From Embiotoca jacksoni (Eukaryota > Chordata > Actinopteri > Embiotocidae): a DNA stretch of 64,000 bases. Shown here one piece after another: positions 25,361 to 37,341 of this stretch. Where the stretch lies: positions 3,307,501 to 3,371,500 of the forward strand of contig JAKOON010000017.1 in the NCBI GenBank assembly GCA_022577435.1. The letters are read 5' to 3'. Position numbers and translations under genes: made by a program. How positions within the stretch are numbered: the stretch's first letter is position 1; each line of letters starts with the position of its first letter. The notes beneath the pieces were generated by a model, which was not told the DNA's origin, did no database searches, and saw only the letters and a list, made by a program, of their open reading frames with translations.

Positions 25361-27358
25361 TTCCATTGGACAATTAAGGGAAACTTGTTATCAGCCTGGG
25401 TGACGATGTCGTAAAAGATGACATGGTTGAACTTTATTGTTCATTTTTGCACCTTTGAAGAAAAATAAATAAATAATAATAAAAAAATTCCCACATTATT
25501 ATTTATGAGCGAAGATCTCACGGATCACCAGAGTTAACTTTATCCTGACGAGAATAATTTAATAAAATTGAAATGTATTACTCCCCTATTTGCCTACAAC
25601 TTATTTGTCATTAACAAAGATGTATCATCATGTATCTGTGTGTACCCTAAATATACCCTATACGATACCTTAAAGCAAGTCTTCATCTTACTTCCCTCGG
25701 GAAGGCATGTCTCCACAATGCAATGTCTCCACAACAAGAGTAACACAAGTAAAAAAAACAAACAAACAAAAAAAAAACGCACACTGAAGTTATGTGTGTG
25801 TGTTTGTACTTAAATAACAGGAAGCTTTGCTAACTCGAGAACCATCTTTACTACCTTGTGATAGGTCTTATAACTTGTTTTGTGTTATGTAGACTACCCA
25901 TGGCTGCAAGAATTAGACCACCTTGTTACCGACCCTGTACACCCACACCTTAGCTTTGGCTTAGGCTGCCTAAAACCAATAAAACTAAAACCTTTTCTTA
26001 ATTACCTTTTGCCTACAGTTGCATATAATCTATAATCTTAGTTTTAATTGCACCGGGTTTTGACATATTCATCCTCTATTTTACTTCCAACCCAGTACAA
26101 TGGAAGTGATTGGAATTTAATTTGTGGGACTCAGCATTTTAAAGTTGTGTTAAAAAACACATCAACAATGCTCCTTTTCTGAAACATTATGTGAACACTG
26201 GATAATCTTTGAATTGTCAAGTTTTCAGAGGAACTATTACTTCAGTAGAAAGCACCTCAAATTTAAAATGCTCACAGTGATGAAGTTAGACTTTTGTGAA
26301 GTTAGAAAAGTCTGGATAATTAAAAGAAAAAAATGCTTTAGGAAATTTCAAAAGACCTTAGTCACAGCAGATATTTTAACATGTCACACTAGTAAAGCTG
26401 AGGCATATTTATTATCAGGGATGGCAGTATTCCACTTAGGGGAACTCTTGGCATTGTGCATGCAAGCCCACAGGAATTACTTACTGAGAAATTCAACATT
26501 GGAACGAAATCATTGTTAATGTTATTAATTTCAGCTGTTATGATAAGTATATTTGCTGTGCTAAAGGGCGACCAGGCACCATCTGAGGGCGCCTGTTAAG
26601 TAAAAAACTGTGGGGGAGACTTTAGGTGTCCAGGGGCTAAATTATTGGACCTTAGGTTAAGAAATGAATCACACGGTTACGGCTAATGCTCGGGAAGTAA
26701 ATTGACATAAGTGGGTCAACAGAAGTGTAAAACAAACACTGTATCATAAGAAAAATGTAAATACCTTCTGCCAAACAACTGATAAAAATAACTTAAAAAA
26801 AACAAAACATAACAATTCTATTTATCACTTATGTTTTTCTGATTACCACCTCACTTCAACACCCCGTTCAGTGGGCTTTAGTCTGGCTTAGTGGCAGAAG
26901 ACGACACAGCTGCCGTTGTTGGGATAAGTCATTAAATTGGTAAAACCTATTTGTATGGTTATAAATCTTATAAAAGAAGACTAATGCATGATGGAATCTT
27001 TTGCTATAAATAAATCATGATGACTTAATTCATATATACAAAAACACAATACTGTGCAGTGAAGTAGCCGTCGTGGCAACTCCTCTTACAGCACACACTG
27101 AAGCACATTATGCGCTATTGTGTAGTACCATTTGTGCCTACAGTGTTTTGCTGAGTCCGAGAACAATATACAAGCACAAAAGCAGTGGGGCCACAGTGTA
27201 TAAATGTATTGGTCTACAGCAGCAAAGAAACTATCAGTGTATGACTTAAATATACAAATATTGTTCTGATTGAACATTCAAAAGAATCACCATTAATTTA
27301 AAACAACGTATTAAAAGAAATACAAAAGACAAGTGTAATTTAAAATAAACTTTGTGAT
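25361..27358. other. Intergenic DNA between abhd17a and zfand5
   Basis: AT-rich sequence without recognisable exons or known repeats. It separates the abhd17a promoter from the most distal candidate zfand5 polyadenylation signal. Confidence 0.5.
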
Positions 27359-30300
27359 TTTATTGTTTTATACTTACTCTTACACATCATACAATCCTAA
27401 CTCTTAAAAGAAAAAAAAAAAAAGAAAAGAAAAAAAACAATCTGGTGGTGTTTCTGGGGGACTGGAGTGCCAAGGGACAAGAACTACATCTCTGTGGACA
27501 TTGGAGATTTCATTTGAAGTCCCTAAAGCTCATGGAAGACAAAATGAACAAAGTCCTCTTCATTTGTCTTCCTTTCTGCAGTAAAACGAAACTTTAACCA
27601 GATTCATCATAACTAGCAGGTTTATCATCATCATCATCATCATCATCATCAATCAAAACCCTTGCATGATGAACACATAATTACGAGAGGCTGTGCTAAA
27701 GACAAGACTGGAGACATCAAAACATTATCAATGCAACAGAAGGAAGAAAAAAATTTATATGTACTGATAATATCTAGATTATTTAGGTACGATAGCCCTA
27801 ATTGCTGGTGCAAAGTCACAGAAAGTCAAAACAGTTTTAGTGATCCAACTGTCCCAAATCAAAAGTAAGACAATTGGGCCTCCATCCTCTTCCCAAAGAC
27901 AGCCAATATCGGGGCCAAATAATTTGATAGATGACAACTTGTGTGAATTATGTTGGTTTACATTCAAACTGCTCATGTTTATTAAGAAAAACAAGTTGAA
28001 AGGGTTGATTTGAGCAGTCAATAGAAAACAAGTGTAAACCATGAAAACCCCATCATTTACAAAGCTGAACAATCATTCCAAGTAAAAGACTTGTTCTAAA
28101 AAAGGACCATTTCTGTAACAGAAAACTGAGCACTTTGTGTGCAAATATGTTTTTGTAATAGTCATCAACCCAGCCAGTCTTAGACTTCTGTATATATAAA
28201 CATACACCAAACTGCAGAGCAACACTGACCACAAGTCCCCCTAAACATGACAATTATTCTCGTCACCACTCAAGATAAACTCCTTCTGAATTTCAATTTT
28301 ACACTACAGCTTGAGATGGAGGAAGAAATTAAATCACAGTCACTATAGATGACCAACTTATCCCGGGTAAAGAGCGTTGGTGTTGGCATCAAGACAGCCA
28401 TTCAGAAATTTAAATAGTTATTCTGATAAAGGCAAAGTTTCCAATCAGAGCCAGAACTAAATCCTCCCAGGTCCAACATGATATTCTGTGTATATATAAG
28501 GAAAAGCATCACTCACATCCAACACATTCTGCATTGGCTTATTTTGAAAATGCATACCCTGCAAATTCCTTGCAACATTTCTACAGCTCTGTCATAAATA
28601 TTCAATGATCAAGATCAAGCAACATTTACAGGGAAACTTTTAATAATGAAAAGATGAAACCTCAACTGCCCCTCTGTGTCTCACATGGGGCCTTTTTTTT
28701 TTTTAACTTTCAGTAATATCGCTATGCTATGAGACTTCAGTAACAGGATAAAAGCATGGACTGGGATAATGTGTAATTCAGCAACGTTAATAAAGCTTAG
28801 AGGGGCTCGTCAACAATCTGACTAGTATTGTAAAATAGAAGCCAAGCGGCCTGTAGGAGATACTCACGGTAGAGCCAGTTCTTCAAAATACTTTGAACAT
28901 TACATGTAATAACTTGTAAATAAAAGGGGAAACAAGATGGGAAAATATCGGTGCCAGTTGTGGCAAATTCTTTTTTGGGATAATTATGAAAAGCACTTTA
29001 ATACACATAGTACTATTCTTCACCTTAATTCCCCACCTTTATTACCTGGCAAAAATCTACATTAAGATTATACTATATGAATAGGAGCCATATGGTATTT
29101 ACATTTGGAAAAAAAAAACAAGAGTCCTGTTAACTTGAACTTCGAGGTTCCAGCCATGCATTGTGCTACTGCCGTGTGGCTTCTTAAACATTCCAGCTTC
29201 GTTTCAAACTGTGCAGTCACTTACAAAACAGTAACTCATATGTTTAAATGCACACATGCATGTAAGTTTGATCTTCCTAGAAGAAGCTAGCTAGAGGCGG
29301 TCTTCGCATTGAGGATTCGTCGGAATCTGAGCACAATGTAAAAGCACAGCACGCAACTCCGCAGCATTGCAACAATCTCTACTTTTTAGCTGAGCAGAAC
29401 GTGTGTCGTTTTGTTTAGTCACTGCGACCCGGGTCAGTTTTCATTCAGCATGTGTCAGTGGTCTGCTGGTGGTTAGAGAAACGTGGGGCTTCCCTCTGAC
29501 TCCAAGGAACATAAAAGGGCATTCAAGGAGAGCGCATCGCCTTTACTAAAAAACAACGTCTCGTCAGTCGAACAAGGCAATTTCCTCAGAGCCGGCAATA
29601 CATCTCAAATATAAACTGCAAATGACCCAGATGCTGAACAAAACTGAGTAGGTGTGGCACGTTAGTTTGTGCTCGGCAGTCGACACACTTTGTTGTGCTT
29701 CGCTTCAAGATCCCAAATAATGGACGTTGTACGGCACAATCTTAATTGTAACGGCTTAACTGGACTCTACTCCATCGTGTCAGAGCTCGTGTATTTTTTT
29801 TTCCTTCAATGGTTATATAATCAAGATGAATTACTTAAATATAATTGAAAAAAGGTTAAACGCAAATCTTAGTGATTTGCTGACATGCTGCCAATCCTCC
29901 AGCACAGACCAACCAAACGATAAAAAATAAATAGAATGCAATCACACAATTCAAGCTAACTACAATATATTAATATAGATCTTCTGATGTCATACGCTCA
30001 TTAAAACGGAAAAAAAAAAAAAAAAAAAAAAAAACATCAACACAGAATTCAATCACTCAGTTAAGTCAAGGTTCTCCGTTTTCCCCTACGCTTTACCTGC
30101 CCCACCTTCCCCTTCTAATAACTGTTCATGCACCCAGTATCCATACAAGTCCACATATTAAAGATAGACATATCTGGAAAAAGCTGGGACTTTGGAGTTC
30201 AATGTGTGGTGATCCAAAGAGAACAGGAAGGGGGGAAGAAAGAAAGAAAAAAAAAAAAAAAAAAAAGGCCAATTTGACAAGAAGTTGACATCATTTTTCA

Positions 30301-30379
30301 GTCTGGGAGAAAATTTGATATTCCAAAGCCCTTAGTAGGTCTTGCTGATACAGGAAATCACCCAGTTAGGTTTGTGAAG

Positions 30380-30411
<32 letters not shown>

Positions 30412-30935
30412 AAACTCACGAGACCCTCTAAATATTCATGTGTCATTATGCAGGCTGTGACACATTCCTTAACAGTTTATCCCTGTTCAATTTCAACTAC
30501 CTACAGGGATTGTATAAAAATAAACTCACACGATCCCCCTCCCCCCCAAAGTTTGGAAACAAAAAGGGGTAAAAAAAAAAAAAAAAAAAAAAAATCAAAT
30601 GCCTTCCCTCCCCACGGCAACACAACACAAGCCCCTGCTGCTCTCTCCCCGACTCTCAAGCAAATGCGCACTCTCACACACTTTCATACAAATACACACG
30701 CACATACAAAAACACTCGGGTTCGGCTGCAGTCACTAGCGGAGAGAGAGGGAGATGCTAGTAAGGGAAATGTCTGGACTGTGGCTGCCACCACACCAACC
30801 CCGCCCCGTCCCGCCCCGCCCGCCTCAAGACTACCATGAACAAATGAAGCCATGATATCAGGTGTTTTCATCCAAGTCGCCATTGTTCAGATTTCAAAAA
30901 GTCAGCGAGACTCTTTTTTTTTTTGCATTCAGGCC
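27359..30935 (-). other. Probable long zfand5 3' untranslated region
   Basis: Minus-strand AATAAA hexamers (TTTATT on plus) lie at 29038-29043, 27978-27983 and 27359-27364, so a 3' UTR of 1.9 to 3.6 kb is possible. It contains long A tracts (around 30009-30033, 30248-30266, 30571-30594) and an (ATC)9 run at 27624-27650. No other gene is seen. The true end is not determinable here. Confidence 0.45.
27624..27650. repeat. (ATC)9 trinucleotide microsatellite
   Basis: A perfect 27-base ATC run in the presumed zfand5 3' UTR. Confidence 0.92.
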
Positions 30936-33900
30936 TCATAACTTCTGAATTTTCTCGGCCACCACGATGGGGTTCTCCTTGCGTATGCGGGCAGCGGCCG
31001 CACTCCGGTAATCGTAGGGACAGTCGTGTTTGTCAGAGTAACGATGAATGGCACAGAACAGGTTGCCGCAGCGACAGTCAAAACCTTCGGTAGAGAGAAG
31101 CAAACAGGTCAGTCAGACACAGAACGTTCATCATAAACATCATGAAGCCATTGCACTCTTATTATTGTACAGACATATTGTTGCAGTGAACCTCCGCGGG
31201 CTTTTAACTGCTTTTAAATTGGCATCTAATACAATTCAAATACTGTCCAATAAAATCTCTCTTAAAAGTTAAAAAGCCTTGAGAGACCATGAGAGCACCC
31301 CTGTTATGCGGGCGGCTGTGTTTGGGCCCATTTTCACATGCATACTCAGGATTAGTCTGACTTAAAATGATCATTATTAACACTGAAAAGCCCTCCTGAA
31401 CCTCCTTCTATTTGGCCACTAAGTGGAAGCCAAGCAGTAGACTGCGAAATGCACCACTAACCTGCAGTATGTTGCTCTCTGTATCAAAGTGTTTGGTAGT
31501 GGAGGAAAAACATTACACAAACCATGGGCTGCTGGTGATACTTTGCATATGTAGGTTACAGGTATCTGATTTTGTTAAGTCCTTGAAAGTAACAGTAAGT
31601 CTAACAATAAACCAGAATACTTGAATTCAAATCTGTTGATGTTTTGGTAAAACAGTGATCGCAGACTTTGGCACCAGCTGCAGAGGGTGAGAGAGTTGTG
31701 AAGAGTGAGTGGAGGCCTTTAAAAAAATGAGTATTTCAAAGTTAGTAGCAGAAGTCTGGCAAGATCAGATTTTTTTTTAAATTTTTAGATACAGAAAACA
31801 TATCTAAGTGTGGAGTCAAAGCTTAGACCCAAAGATCAAAAAAGGTGAAATTGTTTGTGTCTAACAGTAATCGTTTCTCTTTGCAAATGGTGTCAGCTTG
31901 AGAAGAAATGGAGATGGAAAATAAATAAAAAAATATCTTTGATATCACACCACGTGCACACATGGCCACTTCACCAGAAGACAAAAGAGATCTCCAAAAA
32001 GTGTGTTTAAAAAAAAAAAATTCCAAACTGTGTCAGGTTGTAACGGTCAGGTGAGAATGGGAGAACACCAGCAAACTAGATTCATGACTCCTAAACCTTT
32101 GGACCACACCAGCACCTAAGAGGAGCCCACAGTTTAGCATGTGTTTGTGTGAAATTCTTCCCTCACTTACCAGTAAGGCCCACTTTCTTCCGGCAAGAAA
32201 AGCAGCGGTTCTTCTTCTTGTTTTTATCAGGAGTTTGGTCACCATCAGACGAAGCCTGTGCTGCTTCCCCCGCTGGCTCTGGAGGCGAAAAAAAAAAGGG
32301 TGAAGTAAATCAGTCATAATAAGTAATTAAACTGTGCGTGTTACTGCTCCAAGTCAGTTGAAAGCAAAATCTTATGAGTCACATAAGAAAGAGAGGATAT
32401 AAAATGGCCAGAGTTGCTGTGGTTTTGTTCTTTAATTTTTTTAAATCATTTTTTAGAGCTCATTTCAGGCACTACACCGCCACCCTATTCATTTATCATG
32501 GACTACATGAGAGTAAGTGGAATATATATAAAAAGGTAATACATACTATATGGAATATATAGGTGAATATAATATTTGCCTATATAAAAAAAAAATAATC
32601 CAAACCAGTGTCATGTGGAAGGGTGCAATCGAAGCCTTCAACAATTCAACAGCCACCTTTGCAGAATTGCAACACTCCTAAACTGAATCACTCATGCCAG
32701 AGAGCAGAGACATCTTATAAGTTGAAGAATTTTTTTTTTTTATAACAAAACCCCCACTCTTCCCAAAAATGAAGTAAACTTCAAGATGGAGAATAGATGA
32801 AATAAAAAGGGAAAAACAATGGGAAACATGATCACAGATTATATTGTTTTAGGGGTGGCAAGTGTATCCCACTGTTAACTTGTTTATTCACAGTGTGGTC
32901 TTTGATAAAGAGTCCCCTCCACAGCTTTGAGTATGATTCGCGTTGTGTGGATAGTGGGACTGACTTGGGAAAGCACCACTGCTCTCTTTGATGTTTACCT
33001 GAGCTGTTGGAAGTACCCTCCTCTTCTCCCTCCTCAGCCTCCGCTCGATCAGAGTCTACAGCTTCTGAATCCTGGGAGATGCTCATTGCGGTCATCTGTT
33101 GAGTTACTGGGCTGGGAGAGCTGGGACTAACACTACAACAAAAGCCAATGAATACATTTTAGACCATTTAAACCCAAAAATTAAGAGGAGCAAAAATAAC
33201 AAGACATTTGACCATTTCCGGTATTTTTTGTTGTTTTATTTTGCTGCATACATCGTACCATCATTTTGTTTTCGACCTGTCTCAACAGGCTCGCTAGAAA
33301 CTACATTGAGAGATGCCTTATTTATGTTTTCACTGGGCACATATCAGGCACAAATAATAACACCATAATTTCATCATTTTGGAAACAAATAACTGTTAGG
33401 ATCTCTCTGTTGACACTCTGAGAGAAATAAAGCCATTACTGGAACAACTTGGTGGCATTATAAATGTGGGGAATCTGTGTTTTCCAGGAAACGAAGGTCT
33501 TATATTCTACTACAGCAGTTACTGCTCAAATATTAAATCCTCAAGTGGTGTATCAGATTTTCTTTCTTTAAGATCCTGTCCTGGTTCACTGTCTTTCTTT
33601 ATATGGTTTCTTTCAAGGAAATCACAGTCAAATCTATTAAAAAAAAATAAAAAATCTATTGTAATGCAGACATTTTTCTTTTATAATTCAAACAGCCTCA
33701 CAGAATTCCAACCCATCACCATGTTCAAATACTTTTCTCATCCATCACAACAAATAGAATAATTTACTGGCACAGCTGAAACAAACCATACAAGAGCCCT
33801 TACATAACACGCAGGAACAAAAAAATGAACTAGGCCTGCAGCAATCATTCAACATTATACTGCAGCTTTTAAGAGCAGCCCCTCAAGCACATTTCTAACT

Positions 33901-35246
33901 ACAGTACTCCTCGGCTCCTTCTTTCAGTGTCAAAGACAACAAAGCTACATAATGTGGCTTAACTCTGCCTTTGTCTCTCGGGGCTTATACCTGACCCCCC
34001 TTGAAACATATTGTAAGCCTCTATGTAAATGGCAGTATGAAGTCACTGGCATACACTATGTATGCGGTGAAGTTATAGCAAAACATCACACAAAATTTAG
34101 GGGTATGAACTTCTTAAAACTGGCAGAAAAATGGGTAATGACTGACAACGAGTTCTTACAAGACAGTTCACGGACATCAGGTTAGGTTAAAAATGTTTGA
34201 GCTGTAAAACGACCAGAAGGTTGAATTGTGGTGAAGTAAAAGGGAAAAATACACATATCTCTTGATTTATGCAGAGGACAGCTGTTGTACTAGTATGAGT
34301 TAATGTGACTAATGAAAGCACATTAGATCAATGTGTTTTAGAGCAAGAGATAAGCTGATCTACTCATTATTTCGTGAAGTAAACAGATATTTAAACAATA
34401 TTATTTAATGTACAATATATTTACAAAGACCAAGAGGACATATTTTTCGTGGTGCTTCTTTAAAAAAAAAAAATCTAAAAAAAAAAATCTAAAAAAAAGT
34501 CACTGATTGCAGAATACTGTATTTAGAATTTTACTTGAGGTATATTAAAATTACCAAAGCATGATGATTTGCTGTTTTGTACACTTTGGAACAACATGGG
34601 GCATGCAAGTCAACTAACCTGGTTGCTTGTTCCTCAGGTGGGGTTCCTGCCACCTCTGTACTGAGCTCTGAGGTTGTGCTCTCCACAGTCACACCAGCTG
34701 ATCCCGTCGGTGATGTAGCAGCTGTATGGGGAAGGGACAGTCTGACACCACAAACAACACAGAACCTGTTGTTCTACCCCTGAACATGGACGACTTTCCA
34801 CTTATTTCTAAGTATGTCAACCATTCACCGCATGCGTTTTGTCTACTATGATCAGATTTTGAATGAATATGAAACAAGAGATGGTGATGTCCCTCTCTTG
34901 CTTTCTGATGCCACAGTGTAGGCAGCCACTTGCTACCTCGGTTCTCCAACCCCTTTTAGCAAATTCAAGTACCCCCCTATACCTGAAGAGTTTTTGAGTT
35001 ACCCCGAAGTTCCTTTTTCACCTAGCAGACCCATATCCGGCACCCCCCCCTGCTTTTTATAGATCGTGCCTCTTCCATCTTCCTACCTTTCTCTCCCGGG
35101 GGGCTGGATCGCCCCCCTCCCTGTTGTCTCTGCAGGTGTTCCTTGTAGCAGACCGAGCACATGCCGTTGGTGCGGGGGTTACCATAGAAACCGCATCCCA
35201 TAGTGCAAAGCATTGGCACCTGCGTCTGATTGGTCTCCTGAGCCAT
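30936..35246 (-). CDS. zfand5: AN1-type zinc finger protein 5 (A20 + AN1 fingers)
   Basis: This is a small cytosolic protein that binds ubiquitin through its A20 finger and, in mammals, stimulates proteasomal degradation and restrains NF-kB signalling. Coding exons in transcript order: 35246-35087, 34721-34619, 33126-32999, 32278-32171, 31084-30936. They total 648 bases and give 215 residues; human ZFAND5 has 213. The A20 finger is at residues 14-37 (Cys14, 18, 30, 33; MLCTMGCGFYGNPRTNG). An acidic, Ser/Thr-rich linker contains PVTQQMTAMSIS, a ZFAND5 signature absent from ZFAND6. The AN1 finger has ligands Cys156, 159, 170, 172, 177, His180, His186 and Cys188. The C-terminus ends KENPIVVAEKIQKL. 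Splice phases agree at all four introns. An acceptor at 35286 precedes 40 bases of 5' UTR, so a separate non-coding first exon exists upstream. FDCRCGNLFCAIHRYSDKHD is closer to ZFAND5 than ZFAND6. Teleosts have more than one zfand5 copy, and which copy this is cannot be told. Confidence 0.95.
31085..34618 (-). other. zfand5 introns 2 to 4 (with coding exons between)
   Basis: The introns 31085-32170, 32279-32998 and 33127-34618 are AT-rich. Only the zfand5 exons are coding in this interval. Two tandem copies of an A-run plus TCT unit occur near 34461-34498. No nested gene was seen. Confidence 0.7.
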
Positions 35247-35522
35247 GCTCTGACAGAGGGGGCGAGGGGGACGGGAGAGGATGTTCCTGAAAATGGGGTT
35301 GCAAAAGTTAGTCAAAATGATTATCAGTCCCTATTTGATGACATCGTTTTCTCCATGTTTTGGCGAAAAGAGCTCGGAGACTGGCACGCGAGCACGAGAG
35401 CAGAGCTGGAGCAAAAATGTGAGTTTCTTTGTGAGCTAAGGGTCATGGCCCACTATTTAGCAGCTGTAATGAAGGTTTGTCAAAAAAAAAAAAAAAGAAG
35501 CTCGTAACTTCAACCAACCAAA

Positions 35523-35563
35523 ATAAAGTCCAGTTCTGCCACTACGGTAGAACTGGACTTTAT
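35523..35563. repeat. Perfect 15-base inverted repeat (hairpin) in zfand5 5' intron
   Basis: ATAAAGTCCAGTTCT (35523-35537) and AGAACTGGACTTTAT (35549-35563) are exact reverse complements around GCCACTACGGT. Part of that centre can also pair (GCC with GGT through one G-T), leaving a five-base loop. Confidence 0.9.
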
Positions 35564-36529
35564 CACGCAACAAAATACAATCAAAATGACATATTCAAAT
35601 GAATGTAAACGACAAAAAACAACAACAATCTGACATTAATGGCCAAATATGGCAGCAAATAAATGCCAAAATAAAACTGATCACAATAATTCACTGCACT
35701 TCCTCAAGGCAACAACGTGCCAGGAGTTTTCAAAGTAGTAAGCTGTGGATTTGTTACCAAAAAAAAACAAACAAAAAAAACTGTGCAGAGAGAGAGCTGC
35801 GAGAGACAACGAAAACAAACAAACAAACAAACAAAAAGACAACAAACTCGTCCTGATTTTCACGGTTATAGACAAAAGCAAAGGTCTCCGGAAACACGAG
35901 CTCAGCTCAGCGCTTCTTTCTTCACGAGATGTTTCTGTCAGGACAAAGTTAACAAAACAGGAACAAAAGCTGAAGACATGCATGTACAAAAAAAAAAGAA
36001 GAAAAACACCAAGAAAAAGGAAAAAAAAAAAAAAAAGCCTCATTTTACGCGCTGTCCTAAGTTGCTGGAAGAAGTTCCAGCTGATTGTCCTGTCCTGTCC
36101 CCCCCCGAGAGGACTTTGTCCGCAGAAGAAAACAACGTGCTTATAGCTCAAAGCAAACACTGTAACGTTAGCAAACAAGCTTCGCTGGACGTTTTGTCTG
36201 TCCCGACACCGCATACCTATGCGGGGGGGGGGGGGAAGAAAAAAAAAAAAAAAAGAAAAGAAGGGCAAAACTCCCTCGGTTGGCCGTACCATCGGGATGC
36301 AAATCAAGAAAAATAAAAGCCACAGCGTCCTTGGCGACGTGTTATAAACACATCTGGTGTTTTCAATCGAATAAAACGCCAGTGTTAGCGGGCTAACGTT
36401 AGCGGAGTCGCTTAGCATAATTCAGCCGACCCGAGCCAGCGCGCCTCCCGACAGCGTCCCCCCGGCGGGTTTAAAACCGGCAACACACCGCGGGAGTCCC
36501 CCCGTCGCGGCCGACGGTAAAGACAATAC

Positions 36530-36650
36530 CTGGATCTCGAGGTACCGGAGGCTGTCGACGACCTTGGGCTGAAGATTTGTTCAGGTTGTGTCCCGAGCAG
36601 AGCGCGCGGCCTCCTACCCAGCGCTAGCTCCCGACATTCGAAACAACGAC
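36530..36650 (-). other. Probable zfand5 non-coding first exon
   Basis: On the minus strand a CCAG|GTATTG donor sits at 36530/36529 inside CpG-rich sequence. It fits the acceptor at 35286. The 5' limit is not visible and is set at the CRE for convenience. Confidence 0.6.
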
Positions 36651-36652
36651 CA

Positions 36653-36660
36653 TGACGTCA
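36653..36660 (-). promoter_or_regulatory. zfand5 promoter, perfect CRE palindrome
   Basis: TGACGTCA, the full cAMP-response element, lies just upstream of the presumed first exon in a CpG-rich segment (about 36350-36650). A run of about 33 A on the plus strand (36680-36712) sits directly behind it. No TATA box is evident. CREB/ATF-type regulation is inferred from the motif. Confidence 0.6.
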
Positions 36661-36676
36661 TCATCGCCAGCATCGA

Positions 36677-36679
<3 letters not shown>

Positions 36680-36712
<33 letters not shown>
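36680..36712. repeat. Poly(A)/poly(T) tract of about 33 bases
   Basis: An uninterrupted A run between the zfand5 promoter and the plin3 3' end. It is one of the longest homopolymers in the window. Confidence 0.9.
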
Positions 36713-36716
<4 letters not shown>

Positions 36717-36816
36717 TCGGTGAGACGGGCCAGCAGCAAAGTCCACCACCCCGACACAAACTCACGCAACATGCTCTTATAGATGTACTCAAAACAGGAC
36801 ACCGAGACGGGTGTTT

Positions 36817-36831
36817 TTTATTATTTTTATT
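36817..36831 (-). terminator. plin3 polyadenylation signals
   Basis: Two minus-strand AATAAA hexamers (36826-36831 and 36817-36822) lie about 515 bases past the plin3 stop. Another AATAAA at 36951-36956 and one formed near 37100 are possible earlier sites. If the distal pair is used, plin3 ends about 150 bases before the zfand5 CRE. Confidence 0.55.
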
Positions 36832-37341
36832 GAAACGTCAACACATTGACAGCTCCTTCCATCACGGTTCAGACACACACACACACACACACAAAAATAA
36901 ATACTGAAATTAAAACTGTAAAATCTTAAAACAAGTGAAAAGTCCTCGTGTTTATTGTTGTGGTTTACAGACGAAATAAAAAAAAAATCGGCTTGGTTTT
37001 GGGGATTCTTTACAAACAAAACTCAAAGATTTCACAGATATATGGCATCATGTTAAAAAAAAAAAAAAAAAAAAAAAAGGAAATATACTTGGATTTTCCT
37101 GCATAAATAATAAAGTGCACAAATGTATAAATTCTGTCAAGGCACATGTTTTCAGTTATAACTGAAGTTAAAATTTAGTGTGTGTGATGACGAAAACATG
37201 AATGTTAAGGCATCTTTAATTATAGAAAAAAAACAGAGCATTTAAAAAAAAATTTTTTTTAATAGTCTTGTCATTACAGTAAACAACAGTCTTATGTCAC
37301 CACAGCATATTATCTCGTTGATACACCACAAGTCATCAGCT

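Noticed and set aside
35681..36418. 245-residue minus-strand and 199-residue plus-strand open frames
   Set aside because: Both are full of Phe or Lys runs from A/T tracts and lie in the zfand5 5' intron. They show no homologous domain.
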